Shown: one piece after another, positions 11,408 through 20,073 of the stretch
Layout: each line of letters begins with the position of its first letter
Position numbering within the stretch: position 1 is the stretch's first letter
Assembly: GCF_009728465.1 (NCBI RefSeq)
Contig: NZ_WOCD01000005.1
Coordinates: 124,001-188,000 of the forward strand
Length of the DNA stretch: 64,000 nt
Reading direction: 5' to 3'
Source: Psychrosphaera haliotis
GTDB taxonomy: Bacteria > Pseudomonadota > Gammaproteobacteria > Enterobacterales > Alteromonadaceae
Notes under the pieces: model-generated
Database searches by the model: none
What the model saw: the letters and a program-made list of their open reading frames with translations, nothing else
What the model was told of the DNA's origin: nothing
Program-made: the position numbers and the translations under genes

Positions 11408-12150
11408 ACATCAATATTCAGAAAATTTTAGGTTTCACAATACGTACAATTGATGGTGAATATGGCACTGTTTCCGACGTACTGTTCTCCCATGAAGATC
11501 ATGTAATACGTTACCTTGTTATCGATCCTCAAAAGTGGAATCCATTAAGTCGTAAAGTTTTAATTTCGCCTATCTCAGTGTATTACATCAATATTGACGC
11601 TGAGGAGGTATGCTTAAGCATTGATATAGAAAAGATAAAAGCGGCGCCAGGTATCGAAGAGCATGAAACCGTGTCTCGACACTTTGAATCTGAGCTTTAT
11701 CGCTATTATGGCTATGGATACTACTGGATGGGAGCGGATTTGTGGGGGATGAGTTCAGATCCAGCCTTACTAAGGCCACACAATGTATTAGATAAATCAG
11801 CGCCAGATATACGAGAAAGTGACATTCCGCTGCGTTCGATCAATGAAGTTTGTGGTTATTTAGTTAAAACCGATGATGATAAACACCATCAGATGGCAGA
11901 CTATATCTTTAATACTAAATCGTGGAAAATAAGCTTTGCCGCTGTTGATGCTCAAAACGGCATGATCGCAACTGAGCGTTGTCTAATAAAGGTAGATGCA
12001 ATTGAAGAGTATAATTGGCATCAACAATTGATAACGTTGCAAATATCCTCTCATCAGTTGTTAGGCAACCCCCACTATGAGAGGAAACTACTTAATAGTG
12101 AGTCGTTTTTAGCAATGATGGAACTATCTGCAACTATAAATCAAAAATGA
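11404..12150 (+). CDS. PRC-barrel domain protein
   Basis: 248 residues with two PRC-barrel-like halves. The first (residues 5-75) reads KILGFTIRTIDGEYGTVSDV and YLVIDPQKW; the second (about 140-215) reads DIPLRSINEVCGYLVK, ADYIFNTKSW and AAVDAQNG. A Tyr/Gly/Trp-rich linker (YRYYGYGYYWMG) joins them. PRC barrels are small beta folds used in RNA processing and as adaptors in photosynthetic and stress proteins; a precise role is not visible. Translational coupling to the phosphatase-lipid kinase suggests a joint function in membrane lipid stress. Confidence 0.75.
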   Translation: MNINIQKILGFTIRTIDGEYGTVSDVLFSHEDHVIRYLVIDPQKWNPLSRKVLISPISVYYINIDAEEVCLSIDIEKIKAAPGIEEHETVSRHFESELYRYYGYGYYWMGADLWGMSSDPALLRPHNVLDKSAPDIRESDIPLRSINEVCGYLVKTDDDKHHQMADYIFNTKSWKISFAAVDAQNGMIATERCLIKVDAIEEYNWHQQLITLQISSHQLLGNPHYERKLLNSESFLAMMELSATINQK

Positions 12151-12195
12151 TGGGCTAAATTTACTATTAGCACATCTCAGTTTAATGAAAGAAAC

Positions 12196-12230
12196 TTAAG
12201 TACAGTGGAATTAATCTTCACTGTACTTTT
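12196..12230. terminator. Bidirectional terminator between convergent genes
   Basis: AAGTACAGTG (12198-12207) pairs perfectly with CACTGTACTT (12219-12228), a 10-bp stem with an 11-base loop, followed by TTTTC on the plus strand and T-rich sequence on the minus strand. The right arm includes the last codons of the sigma-54 regulator, so the stem overlaps its coding end. Confidence 0.75.
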
Positions 12231-13551
12231 CAAGCTTGTTATATAAAGTTTTGACACTGATACCAAGCTTATCTGCTGTTTCCGATTTGTTCCCTTTATT
12301 TTTCTCAAGGTTTTTTTCTATCGCTATTTTCTCAATATCTTCCAAAGGAACGTCTAAAGGAATACCCTCCGATAAGGAAGACTCCTCAGGACTAGACATA
12401 TCATCAAATAGTATATGTTCGGCGCCGATAACGTCCTCAGCTAAAATAAAACTGCGCTCTACTACGTGCTTAAGCTCTCTAACATTACCAGTCCATTGAT
12501 GTGACTCCAATAGCGCTATGGCTGCAGCCGAAAGAGACTTTGACGCGCTGTTCTCCATGTTCCTGTACGCTAAAAAGTGCTGCGCTAAACCTAAAATATC
12601 AGTACTTCTTTGTCTTAGCGGTGGCAACTGCAATGGGAACTGCGCTAAACGGTAATATAAGTCTTCACGAATAAACTCACTCATGGACTCATCCATTACA
12701 CGGTTAGATGCAGCAACAACGCGAACATTGCACTTTAAAACTCTATCACTGCCAACAGGTCGGTATTCACCGGTTTCAAGCACTCTAAGTAACTTTACTT
12801 GATGTTCTAAGGGCATCTCTGTGATTTCATCTAAAAATAGAGTACCTTTATCAGCCTGTTCAAATACACCTTTGTGATCTCGATTAGCGCCAGTAAACGC
12901 CCCTTTAACATGCCCAAAAAGCTCGCTTTCTACTAATTCTGGGCTTAAAGCGCCACAGTTTACCGCTATAAAAGGGCCTGATGAACGGTCGCTCACGAGG
13001 TGTATTGTATTGGCCACTAACTCTTTACCAGTGCCGCTTTCGCCATTTACAAAAACATTTGCTTCTGTAGAAGACACTTTTCGTAGCGTCCTATACAGCT
13101 TTTTCATTGGCGTTGATGAACCGAGTAACAAACCAAATTGATCTAGAACACTGGTTTTGGCTGACTTGGAAACGTGCTTTTGCTCACTCAAGTCTTCAAT
13201 TAATTCGCTTAACGTACTGTTAATACTTTCATAATCATAAGGCGAACGAAAATGATAAGTTACGCCGTTAAACATTGCTTGGTCTATATAAGGGTTTGGT
13301 TTGCCATCACTGAATAAAACAACTTCTGTATTTGATTCTTGATTAACTTCTTTCAGTAGCACCAAGTCAGCAGCAGTAAATTTATTGGCTTGGACAAGCG
13401 CGATGTCAGCATCATTGTCTTTAAGTTGAAACAAGGCTTCGCCAGGCTCAGAAACATAATAAGACTGTTTACCTGGGCCAGATACATTGGTCTGTATAGA
13501 CTTAAGAAGCGCAGTATCCGTAAGGTCAATCAAAAAGGTTAAACTAGTCAT
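12211..13551 (-). CDS. Sigma-54-dependent transcriptional activator
   Basis: 446-residue NtrC-type activator. The N-terminal 120 residues resemble a receiver fold, but the phospho-acceptor position is Gln in DIALVQAN, so classical phosphorylation is unlikely. The AAA+ domain (about 135-370) has Walker A GESGTGKE, the sigma-54 contact loop GAFTGA, Walker B GTLFLDEI and the arginine-finger region VRVVAASNR. A Fis-type helix-turn-helix ends the protein (NKSETADKLGISVKTLYNKL). It follows the hybrid kinase by 17 bases. Sigma-54 activators with degenerate receivers, such as VpsR, control exopolysaccharide in other bacteria, and an export operon lies next door; that link is inference. Confidence 0.88.
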   Translation of the reverse strand: MTSLTFLIDLTDTALLKSIQTNVSGPGKQSYYVSEPGEALFQLKDNDADIALVQANKFTAADLVLLKEVNQESNTEVVLFSDGKPNPYIDQAMFNGVTYHFRSPYDYESINSTLSELIEDLSEQKHVSKSAKTSVLDQFGLLLGSSTPMKKLYRTLRKVSSTEANVFVNGESGTGKELVANTIHLVSDRSSGPFIAVNCGALSPELVESELFGHVKGAFTGANRDHKGVFEQADKGTLFLDEITEMPLEHQVKLLRVLETGEYRPVGSDRVLKCNVRVVAASNRVMDESMSEFIREDLYYRLAQFPLQLPPLRQRSTDILGLAQHFLAYRNMENSASKSLSAAAIALLESHQWTGNVRELKHVVERSFILAEDVIGAEHILFDDMSSPEESSLSEGIPLDVPLEDIEKIAIEKNLEKNKGNKSETADKLGISVKTLYNKLEKYSED

Positions 13552-13568
13552 AACGTCCTATTGTTAAA

Positions 13569-15869
13569 TTATTCGGGTTTAGAAAGAAAACGATTTAAGG
13601 TTTCATACATTTCTTTGATATTAATGGGTTTTCCGATGAACTCGTCAAAACCCGCCTGCTTATATTCTTCTATATCGTCCACCATAATATTTGCCGAAAT
13701 GGCAATAACGGGTAACACCGAAAAGTCTTTTTTTATAATTTCACAAGCAGATACACCATCTAACACAGGCATCTGAATATCCATTAATACCAAATCATAT
13801 TTATTTTTTAAAATGTGCTCGACCGCAATTTGCCCATTATCCACAATGTCAAAGTCGCAATTGGTTTTCACCATTATGGCTCGAAATAAGATTTGGTTCA
13901 CCTTATTATCCTCCGCAATTAAAATACGTTTGGATGTAAAGTCTGGAACGTCAATTTTATCCGACGAATTCTGGTTCTCTTGCTGGGTTTCAGATTCACT
14001 CTTTTTCAACGGTAATGAGACAGTAAAACAACTCCCCTTATCTACTTCACTTGTTACCCTAACTGAACCCGTCATTTGAGATATCAGCATATCTGTAATA
14101 GCCATACCAAGCCCAGTGCCTCCAAAACTCCTAGTGGTAGAACTATCGGCCTGCTCAAAACGGTGGAATAGTTTGCTCACAGCCTCGGCATCCATTCCTA
14201 TCCCCGTATCTGCAACACTAAAACACAGTTGGCTCTGATTATGCTCATCTTCACTGTAAATTTTTATAATCACAGAGCCTTGATTGGTAAATTTTACGGC
14301 GTTTGAAACAATATTGGTCAATATCTGCAGGACTCGTGTCGAGTCTCCCTGCCAAAAGTCATGAAAGCCCTCATCAACTTCCACTACTAACGCTATGCCT
14401 TTGTCCTTTGCCAGTGCCATTTGAAAGCTCACTACCTGCTGGACTATATTTTGAAAAGAAAAAGGAATCTCTTCGAGCGCTAACTTACCAGCTTCAATTT
14501 TGGAAAAATCCAATATATCATTAATGATAGTTAGCAGAGACTCAGTTGAGATTAAAGCTTGATCAGTTAACTGTTTAACATTGCTTGTAAGTGGCTCCAT
14601 AGCAATTAACTGCAATGTACCTAAAATACCATTCATTGGGGTTCTAACTTCATGGCTCATATTGGCCAAAAACGCAGATTTAGCAGCAGTAGCGACCTCT
14701 GCCTCTTGCTTTGACTTATCTAACAATTCATTTTTTTCTTTTAATAATTCTAAATTGTGCGTTAGATAATCATTAGACAATTCAAGAGCGATCGTCTTGT
14801 CTTTAACCATTGTTTTTAAACGGCGATTAAATATCAACTGATAACCTAAAAAGACTAAAACTAAGCTAGTGACAAGGGCAATCGCTAAAACAACATTAGT
14901 AGTTATTTTATAAGGTTTTTCAATATAGTCAGTTAGTAGTAGTCCGTTTATTGAGGAGTCACTAGGTGCCATTTTTAAACCTTTATAAGAATTCGCTATT
15001 TTTTGAAAACGTTCTGGGTACATAGTCCCTAAAGGTACAAAAGACTCCTTAATCAAATTTTGAGTCGACCTAGCTTCAAGTTCGAGCTTTTTGCGCTCTG
15101 ACTTTGGTGCATAATTCGATAAGATAATATCAATTGCTTCATTGGGGTTTGATACAGCGTCTTGCCAGCCCTTTCGTGCTGCATCTACAAAACGTTGAAC
15201 ACTTTCCAGATCACGCTCCACTCTGCTTTGAGAGGTGAATATGAGGTCACCATAAAAATCAATACCATAACTACTGGGGTCTAGCACATTAACGTTATAG
15301 CCAGCAAGATCATACAAGTGTGGTTGGTTAGATGTATAGGCTGACATTACATCTGCTTGATCATCAACAAGAGCCCAGTTGTTGAAACTATGAGGAACGG
15401 CAGTATATTCGCTATCTCCTATGTTAAATAGTTGTAGCATTGCTTGTATGGACGCATCGTCCACAGAACGCTGATACATAATACGTTTGCCGACTAAGTC
15501 GTAGGGACTTTTAATGTCGTTTTCTTTAAGGCTCATTAATACAAGAGGACTAGATTGGAAGATAGTAGAGGCGATGACAATTTTCTTTTTAAGCAGTCGT
15601 TGCAAAACAACACTAGAGTCTGCAATACCAAAGTCTGCTCGGCCTTCCAAAACATCATCTACTGGTGATGTTTTAACATTCCGCTCTAATATGGTTACAT
15701 CAAATCCAGCATCTGTAAAATAACCCTTTTCCAAGGCAACATAATACCCAGCAAACTGGAACTGGTGCATCCATTTTAATTGCAATGAAACCGGCTCTAA
15801 CGCTCTCGGCATAGCAGAAAAAGAAGTAAAGGTACTAATTAACAATAGTAAAAAATAGATACTGCGCAC
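13569..15869 (-). CDS. Hybrid histidine kinase with Thi5/NMT1 sensor domain
   Basis: 766 residues. A signal peptide (1-19) is followed by a periplasmic NMT1/Thi5-like ligand-binding domain (about 28-250; start LQLKWMHQFQFAGYYVALEKGYF), a membrane helix (322-347), a coiled linker, a HisKA domain with the phospho-His in FLANMSHEVRTPMNG (His406), an HATPase domain (DTGIGMD, GGTGLGMAI) and a C-terminal receiver with Asp in LVLMDIQMPVLDG. It probably senses a small soluble ligand, pyrimidine- or sulfonate-like by family, though this is unproven. It lacks an Hpt domain, so phosphotransfer must involve another protein. The adjacent sigma-54 regulator has no acceptor Asp, which makes their connection unusual. 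Confidence 0.88.
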   Translation of the reverse strand: MRSIYFLLLLISTFTSFSAMPRALEPVSLQLKWMHQFQFAGYYVALEKGYFTDAGFDVTILERNVKTSPVDDVLEGRADFGIADSSVVLQRLLKKKIVIASTIFQSSPLVLMSLKENDIKSPYDLVGKRIMYQRSVDDASIQAMLQLFNIGDSEYTAVPHSFNNWALVDDQADVMSAYTSNQPHLYDLAGYNVNVLDPSSYGIDFYGDLIFTSQSRVERDLESVQRFVDAARKGWQDAVSNPNEAIDIILSNYAPKSERKKLELEARSTQNLIKESFVPLGTMYPERFQKIANSYKGLKMAPSDSSINGLLLTDYIEKPYKITTNVVLAIALVTSLVLVFLGYQLIFNRRLKTMVKDKTIALELSNDYLTHNLELLKEKNELLDKSKQEAEVATAAKSAFLANMSHEVRTPMNGILGTLQLIAMEPLTSNVKQLTDQALISTESLLTIINDILDFSKIEAGKLALEEIPFSFQNIVQQVVSFQMALAKDKGIALVVEVDEGFHDFWQGDSTRVLQILTNIVSNAVKFTNQGSVIIKIYSEDEHNQSQLCFSVADTGIGMDAEAVSKLFHRFEQADSSTTRSFGGTGLGMAITDMLISQMTGSVRVTSEVDKGSCFTVSLPLKKSESETQQENQNSSDKIDVPDFTSKRILIAEDNKVNQILFRAIMVKTNCDFDIVDNGQIAVEHILKNKYDLVLMDIQMPVLDGVSACEIIKKDFSVLPVIAISANIMVDDIEEYKQAGFDEFIGKPINIKEMYETLNRFLSKPE

Positions 15870-15943
15870 ACGATACTCCTTTAATATTTAAGAATAATCA
15901 TAGCGTAACTCCTACAAACTGACATATCAAAAGAAGTATTATT

Positions 15944-18085
15944 TTATGCTGTGCGGGCTTTAGAAAGGTCAGGTTTCAGGTATTTTGAATAGGCTCCAGT
16001 ATAGTATTTTTCAGTCTTTTTAACCTTATTTAAGACAATACCGCCAACGATAATATTAGCTTGAGCCAGCTCTTCTAAACAGTTACTTAATTCGTTTTGG
16101 CTGGTTTTTTCAACATCAACAATTAGATATATACTATCCACGTGTTTGGAGATAACAAACGCGTCGCTTACCGACATCACTGGCGGACATTCTAAAACAA
16201 CACGTTCGTAATTGGATTTTAACGCATCGACTATTTTTTTGAGTCTTGGTTGAGACAAAAATAAAAGAGGATTCTTAGATTGGAACCCAGCAGTAAGAAC
16301 ATGGTATTTGTACTCGGTATCTCGATGAATACTTTCACTTAACTTCTGCTTTTTAGCGATAAGATTTGTTAATCCTGGGCTATTAACATTAATGCCTAAA
16401 GCATCACCTATTGATGGAAAACGCAAATCGGCGTCAACAAGAATAGTTTTTTCTAGCTCTGAAAAGCTATGGGCTAATTGAATAGAAAGACTAGATTTAC
16501 CGTCGTTTGGCGTGATTGAAGTTATCGCAATAACCTTTTGACGCGATAGCTTGCCATCGAGCAGAATATTGGTTCTGGTTGAACGCATCGCTTCCATGAA
16601 GTTCATGTGTTTTGCAGAGTCCAATTTAAACAAAGGTTTTTTCCTTGTTCCACGAACTCTAATTTTAGGGATCACACCAATAATTTTTGTATTGTACGAT
16701 CTTGCTACTTTTCTAAATTGTAAAACCTTACTGGCAAGCATAGCTTCAATAAGTACTATCATGGCCGCTAATAAGGCACTGGCTAACGCGGCTAACGTAT
16801 AGGTCAATACCGTTTTTTTGTTATTGGGGCTAGAGCTAACTTCCGCTTTCTCAACCACTAATAAGTTAGATGCATTAGCTAAGTCACGCATCATTTCAGA
16901 CTCTTTTAGTCGCTTCATTAGATTTTCATAAAGCTCTAAATTTGCATCAAACTCACGTCGTAACTTCTGGTATTCAAACTCAATCATACCTAAATCCCTG
17001 AGCCTTGAAGTCGCCTCAGTTAGAGCTTCGTCAACTGACGAAAGGTTAGACTTTTCGAGTTGTAGGGTTTTATCAATAGTCTTAATATGACTATCTAGCT
17101 CAAGCGTGACATCGGAACGTGCGTCTTCAAATAGCAGCTTGGCTTTTATATAAGCAGGGTGTTTAGGCCCGTAGCGTAATTTAACTTGTCCAAACGCTTC
17201 CTGAGTATTCTGAAGTTTTATTTTACTTTGACCAAGAGCTTTAGCTTTAGCAACTGCAGGAATACTAAATAACTCTTCAGGAGAAGACTTATGTTTAAGT
17301 ATTTGTTGCTTTAATATCTGTAACCTTTCAACTTCACGTGTGGTGTCATAGCGTTCTTTCGTCAACTTTTCTAATTTAGACTTTTCTACCGCTATCGCAC
17401 TATTTATGTCAATAAAACCATGCTCATTTTGATGTTCAGATATTCGTTGTTCGGCATCTAAAAGGTTTTGTTTTACGCCAGATAATTTAGACTCAAGCCA
17501 ATAGGCATTATCTTTATTCTTGCCTTCCATTATTTCTTCTTTAAAAGTAATAAATGTTTTAGCAATTTCATTAGCAACAATGGCTGAGTGGCTAGGAGAA
17601 TGTGACTCGTAAGATACTCTAACTAAGTTAGTACCAGCCTTAGGTGTAACATCAATATTCTCACTTAGAATATCGATGGCGAAAGAACGGTTTTTTACTA
17701 GTAATTGTTCCGAATGGATAAAGGGCTCATAACCTGACTGCATTTGATAATGTACGTTATGAATCAAGTTTAAATTATCTACTATTTGTCCGGCAAAACG
17801 ACGACTTTGTAGCAGTTCAAGCTCTGTCTCGGTATTGTCTGCTACGGTAAGTCCACTTGTCATTATATTTTGAATGGCATCTGCTTTTGAAGATGTTTCT
17901 TTAAACATGATTAAAGTAGAAGAAGTAAAGCGGTCTGGCACTTTTAGAAGGTAGTTATAAGTAAGTACACCTGAGAGCAAAACACACAGCAACAAAAACC
18001 ATTTTCTCGACCAAACGATCGAAAACAGTTCTCCTAAATCAATAACATCATCTAATTGATGAATTTGCTTGTTTTGCTCTTCCAT
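15944..18085 (-). CDS. Exopolysaccharide co-polymerase / tyrosine autokinase (Wzc-like)
   Basis: 713-residue inner-membrane protein controlling polysaccharide chain length and export. The Wzz domain (15-120) starts with a membrane segment near 30-47; a long periplasmic coiled coil (190-390) with GNVR-like region follows, and the second membrane helix is near 425-450. The cytoplasmic BY-kinase domain has Walker A' SITPNDGKSSLSIQLA, Walker A'-type ILVDADLRFPS and a late Walker B VVLECPP. The C-terminal tyrosine cluster is TEKYYTGAYSKYL. It lies 2 bases after the Wza-like gene. No glycosyltransferase is adjacent, so the polymer is made from genes elsewhere. Confidence 0.88.
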   Translation of the reverse strand: MEEQNKQIHQLDDVIDLGELFSIVWSRKWFLLLCVLLSGVLTYNYLLKVPDRFTSSTLIMFKETSSKADAIQNIMTSGLTVADNTETELELLQSRRFAGQIVDNLNLIHNVHYQMQSGYEPFIHSEQLLVKNRSFAIDILSENIDVTPKAGTNLVRVSYESHSPSHSAIVANEIAKTFITFKEEIMEGKNKDNAYWLESKLSGVKQNLLDAEQRISEHQNEHGFIDINSAIAVEKSKLEKLTKERYDTTREVERLQILKQQILKHKSSPEELFSIPAVAKAKALGQSKIKLQNTQEAFGQVKLRYGPKHPAYIKAKLLFEDARSDVTLELDSHIKTIDKTLQLEKSNLSSVDEALTEATSRLRDLGMIEFEYQKLRREFDANLELYENLMKRLKESEMMRDLANASNLLVVEKAEVSSSPNNKKTVLTYTLAALASALLAAMIVLIEAMLASKVLQFRKVARSYNTKIIGVIPKIRVRGTRKKPLFKLDSAKHMNFMEAMRSTRTNILLDGKLSRQKVIAITSITPNDGKSSLSIQLAHSFSELEKTILVDADLRFPSIGDALGINVNSPGLTNLIAKKQKLSESIHRDTEYKYHVLTAGFQSKNPLLFLSQPRLKKIVDALKSNYERVVLECPPVMSVSDAFVISKHVDSIYLIVDVEKTSQNELSNCLEELAQANIIVGGIVLNKVKKTEKYYTGAYSKYLKPDLSKARTA

Positions 18086-18087
18086 AA

Positions 18088-18627
18088 TTAGAAAAAGCTC
18101 TTTTCAATTTTTATAACATCACCTGGCATAATAATTGTTGATTTTTTAGCTCTTAAAGGCTTTTGCGGATATCCACGCAATACAACCCACTCTGATCCTG
18201 ATGCTCTATCTTTTAAACCGCCTGACAGGGCGATTGCTTGCTCGATGGTAAGTTCCGCTTGGTATTTGTAGCTTCCTGGGTTCTTAACTTCGCCGTGAAT
18301 AAAAAACGGACGATACTGTCTAACAGTTAACGTAACATAAGGATTGACTAAGTATCCATCTTTAAAGAGGTTTTCTACTTTTAGCTTGGCTTCTTCACCG
18401 GAAAGTCCCTCTAAATTAACTTGGCCTATCAAAGGTAAGTTGATGAAGCCTGCTTGGCTAATTTTTGCTCTCACGTTCAATTCAGGCTCTTGAAATACAA
18501 ATATCTCTATTTCGTCGCCAGGACCTAACTGATATTCGCTAGATGAAGCCTGAGACAGATTTGAACTTAAAATAAAGAAAGTAATTACCAGCAACTGCAT
18601 TAACTTTGAAGTTATTAATTTAAGCAT
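18088..18627 (-). CDS. Polysaccharide export protein (Wza-like, SLBB)
   Basis: 179 residues with a signal peptide (1-27). A Poly_export domain follows (YQLGPGDEIEIFVFQEPELN, about 32-115) and one SLBB beta-grasp domain (FFIHGEVKNPGSYKYQAELT, about 108-170). It lacks a lipobox cysteine and the C-terminal helix that forms the outer-membrane pore in E. coli Wza. A separate outer-membrane component is therefore needed, and the beta-barrel gene directly upstream, whose stop shares a base with this start, is the obvious candidate. Confidence 0.87.
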   Translation of the reverse strand: MLKLITSKLMQLLVITFFILSSNLSQASSSEYQLGPGDEIEIFVFQEPELNVRAKISQAGFINLPLIGQVNLEGLSGEEAKLKVENLFKDGYLVNPYVTLTVRQYRPFFIHGEVKNPGSYKYQAELTIEQAIALSGGLKDRASGSEWVVLRGYPQKPLRAKKSTIIMPGDVIKIEKSFF

Positions 18628-19793
18628 TAAAATAACTCCCAGTTAATACCAACAGACCAGTTTAAGCCATCATGAACCAACGCTTTTCTTGAGCCATCAA
18701 AGTCTTGATATGAAACAGAAGAGTTAACCGAAAGGTGGTCAGATAGTTGCCAAAATAAAGACTGTTTCACGTCCAAGCTAGATGCCGTCGTACCGCCTTC
18801 GAATTGATAGTCTTGGTAATTTGCATCGGTCACTAACCTAACATTTTGACTAACCTTCCAAGCAAATGTCATTTCGTAGCCAGTTAACTCAACACTTTGA
18901 AATGCTGGATCAGGTGAACCACTGATTTTTCTTGAGGTACCCAAATCAAACTGAACATTTTCAGTGATATTGAGTTTATTGGTAATACTCCAAGAAAATA
19001 AATCTGACTCTTGTGAACTGCTTTCAGCAAATTGGTGACTGTTGCCTATTAATACACTTAGTTGACTGTTGCCTAAGTAGGATGTCTTCATGCCAATATA
19101 AGTATTAGTTACATCTAAAACGGTATCAAAGGCTTGCTGAGATTGTTGGTTAAATTCACTTTCATTTACATAGTGCCCAACGCGGAATAAAAAGTGTGAA
19201 TCTTCAGAAAAGCGGTCTGAATATAATAAATATCCTGAAACGATTGTTTCGTCTTTGAACAGTTGATCTATATCGTACAGGTATTCAGTTTTTGCTTTTC
19301 GTTGAGCTGATAACACCAAGGACCTATTTTTTGCAGCAGAACCTATGCTAACGATTACACTTTGTTGATCTCGCAAGCTTTGTACAACATTTGAAAACTG
19401 ATTCTGGAAACGAGCTTTTTCTAATGACGTGGCACCAAGGGTATCGCTTTTGCTAAGGCTCAGATCAATATCAACCAGCGAACTAATAAATAGCCGGCTT
19501 TCCAATGCAATGTCGTAATCTACTTTTGAGCTTACATTGATACTTTCTGAGGATTCTGAGAAGTCAGTACTGGAAATGACAACATTGCCTTTTAAACCAA
19601 CACCTTCAAATAATTTGGTTATTGCGATATTAGTAGCTAAGTTAGTTTCTGATATGGAGTCTTGATATATTTCCGTTGAATTTTGAGCGAGAGATGCTAT
19701 GACAGCGAATTCTTGCTGACTCCATTTGGTACTGGCGTAGCCATTAAAACTACCAACGATGTAGATGAAACTTATAATACTTAGAGTGCGCAC
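18627..19793 (-). CDS. Putative outer-membrane beta-barrel of the EPS export operon
   Basis: 388 residues beginning at a GTG (19791-19793), with a signal peptide of about 20 residues (cleavage near GYAS). The rest is alternating hydrophobic/polar strands with many aromatic ends and a C-terminus ending in NWSVGINWELF, the classic terminal beta strand with a final Phe recognised by the BAM complex. It resembles the loosely conserved barrels found with PEP-CTERM/EPS loci, but I cannot name a family. As first gene of the operon with Wza- and Wzc-like proteins, it probably forms the outer-membrane exit for the polymer. Confidence 0.72.
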   Translation of the reverse strand: MRTLSIISFIYIVGSFNGYASTKWSQQEFAVIASLAQNSTEIYQDSISETNLATNIAITKLFEGVGLKGNVVISSTDFSESSESINVSSKVDYDIALESRLFISSLVDIDLSLSKSDTLGATSLEKARFQNQFSNVVQSLRDQQSVIVSIGSAAKNRSLVLSAQRKAKTEYLYDIDQLFKDETIVSGYLLYSDRFSEDSHFLFRVGHYVNESEFNQQSQQAFDTVLDVTNTYIGMKTSYLGNSQLSVLIGNSHQFAESSSQESDLFSWSITNKLNITENVQFDLGTSRKISGSPDPAFQSVELTGYEMTFAWKVSQNVRLVTDANYQDYQFEGGTTASSLDVKQSLFWQLSDHLSVNSSVSYQDFDGSRKALVHDGLNWSVGINWELF

Positions 19794-19825
19794 AACTTTT
19801 ATGATTATTATTTTTAAATCGCAAC

Positions 19826-19843
19826 CTGATCAATATTAATCAG
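19826..19843. promoter_or_regulatory. Near-perfect 18-bp palindrome before the EPS operon
   Basis: CTGATCAATATTAATCAG has eight of nine complementary pairs and lies 33 bases upstream of the GTG of the barrel gene, within the 280-base divergent region shared with the Ser/Thr kinase. It has the size of a dimeric regulator operator. The binding protein is unknown. No sigma-54 -24/-12 pair was found in the region. Confidence 0.4.
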
Positions 19844-20073
19844 CTATGCGTAAATTTAACTAAAATTAGCCATTAAGGATACTTTTTATTTCGTTTTATT
19901 AGTATTTTTTGGCGTACAATGCAAAAAAAGGTAATACCACCTATAAATATGTCATTTGTTAACAACAAAACATTAATACGAATGTAATTAAGAAGTTTTT
20001 GTTAAATTTAAGTGAGTAATTTTAATTCAAATAGTAAAATGGCGTATAGCCTACGCAGGAAAATAATTACCGC

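Noticed and set aside
19794..20073. Sigma-54 promoter for the EPS operon or kinase
   Set aside because: TGGCGTACAATGCA at 19911-19924 looks similar, but the GG-to-GC spacing is two bases too short for sigma-54.
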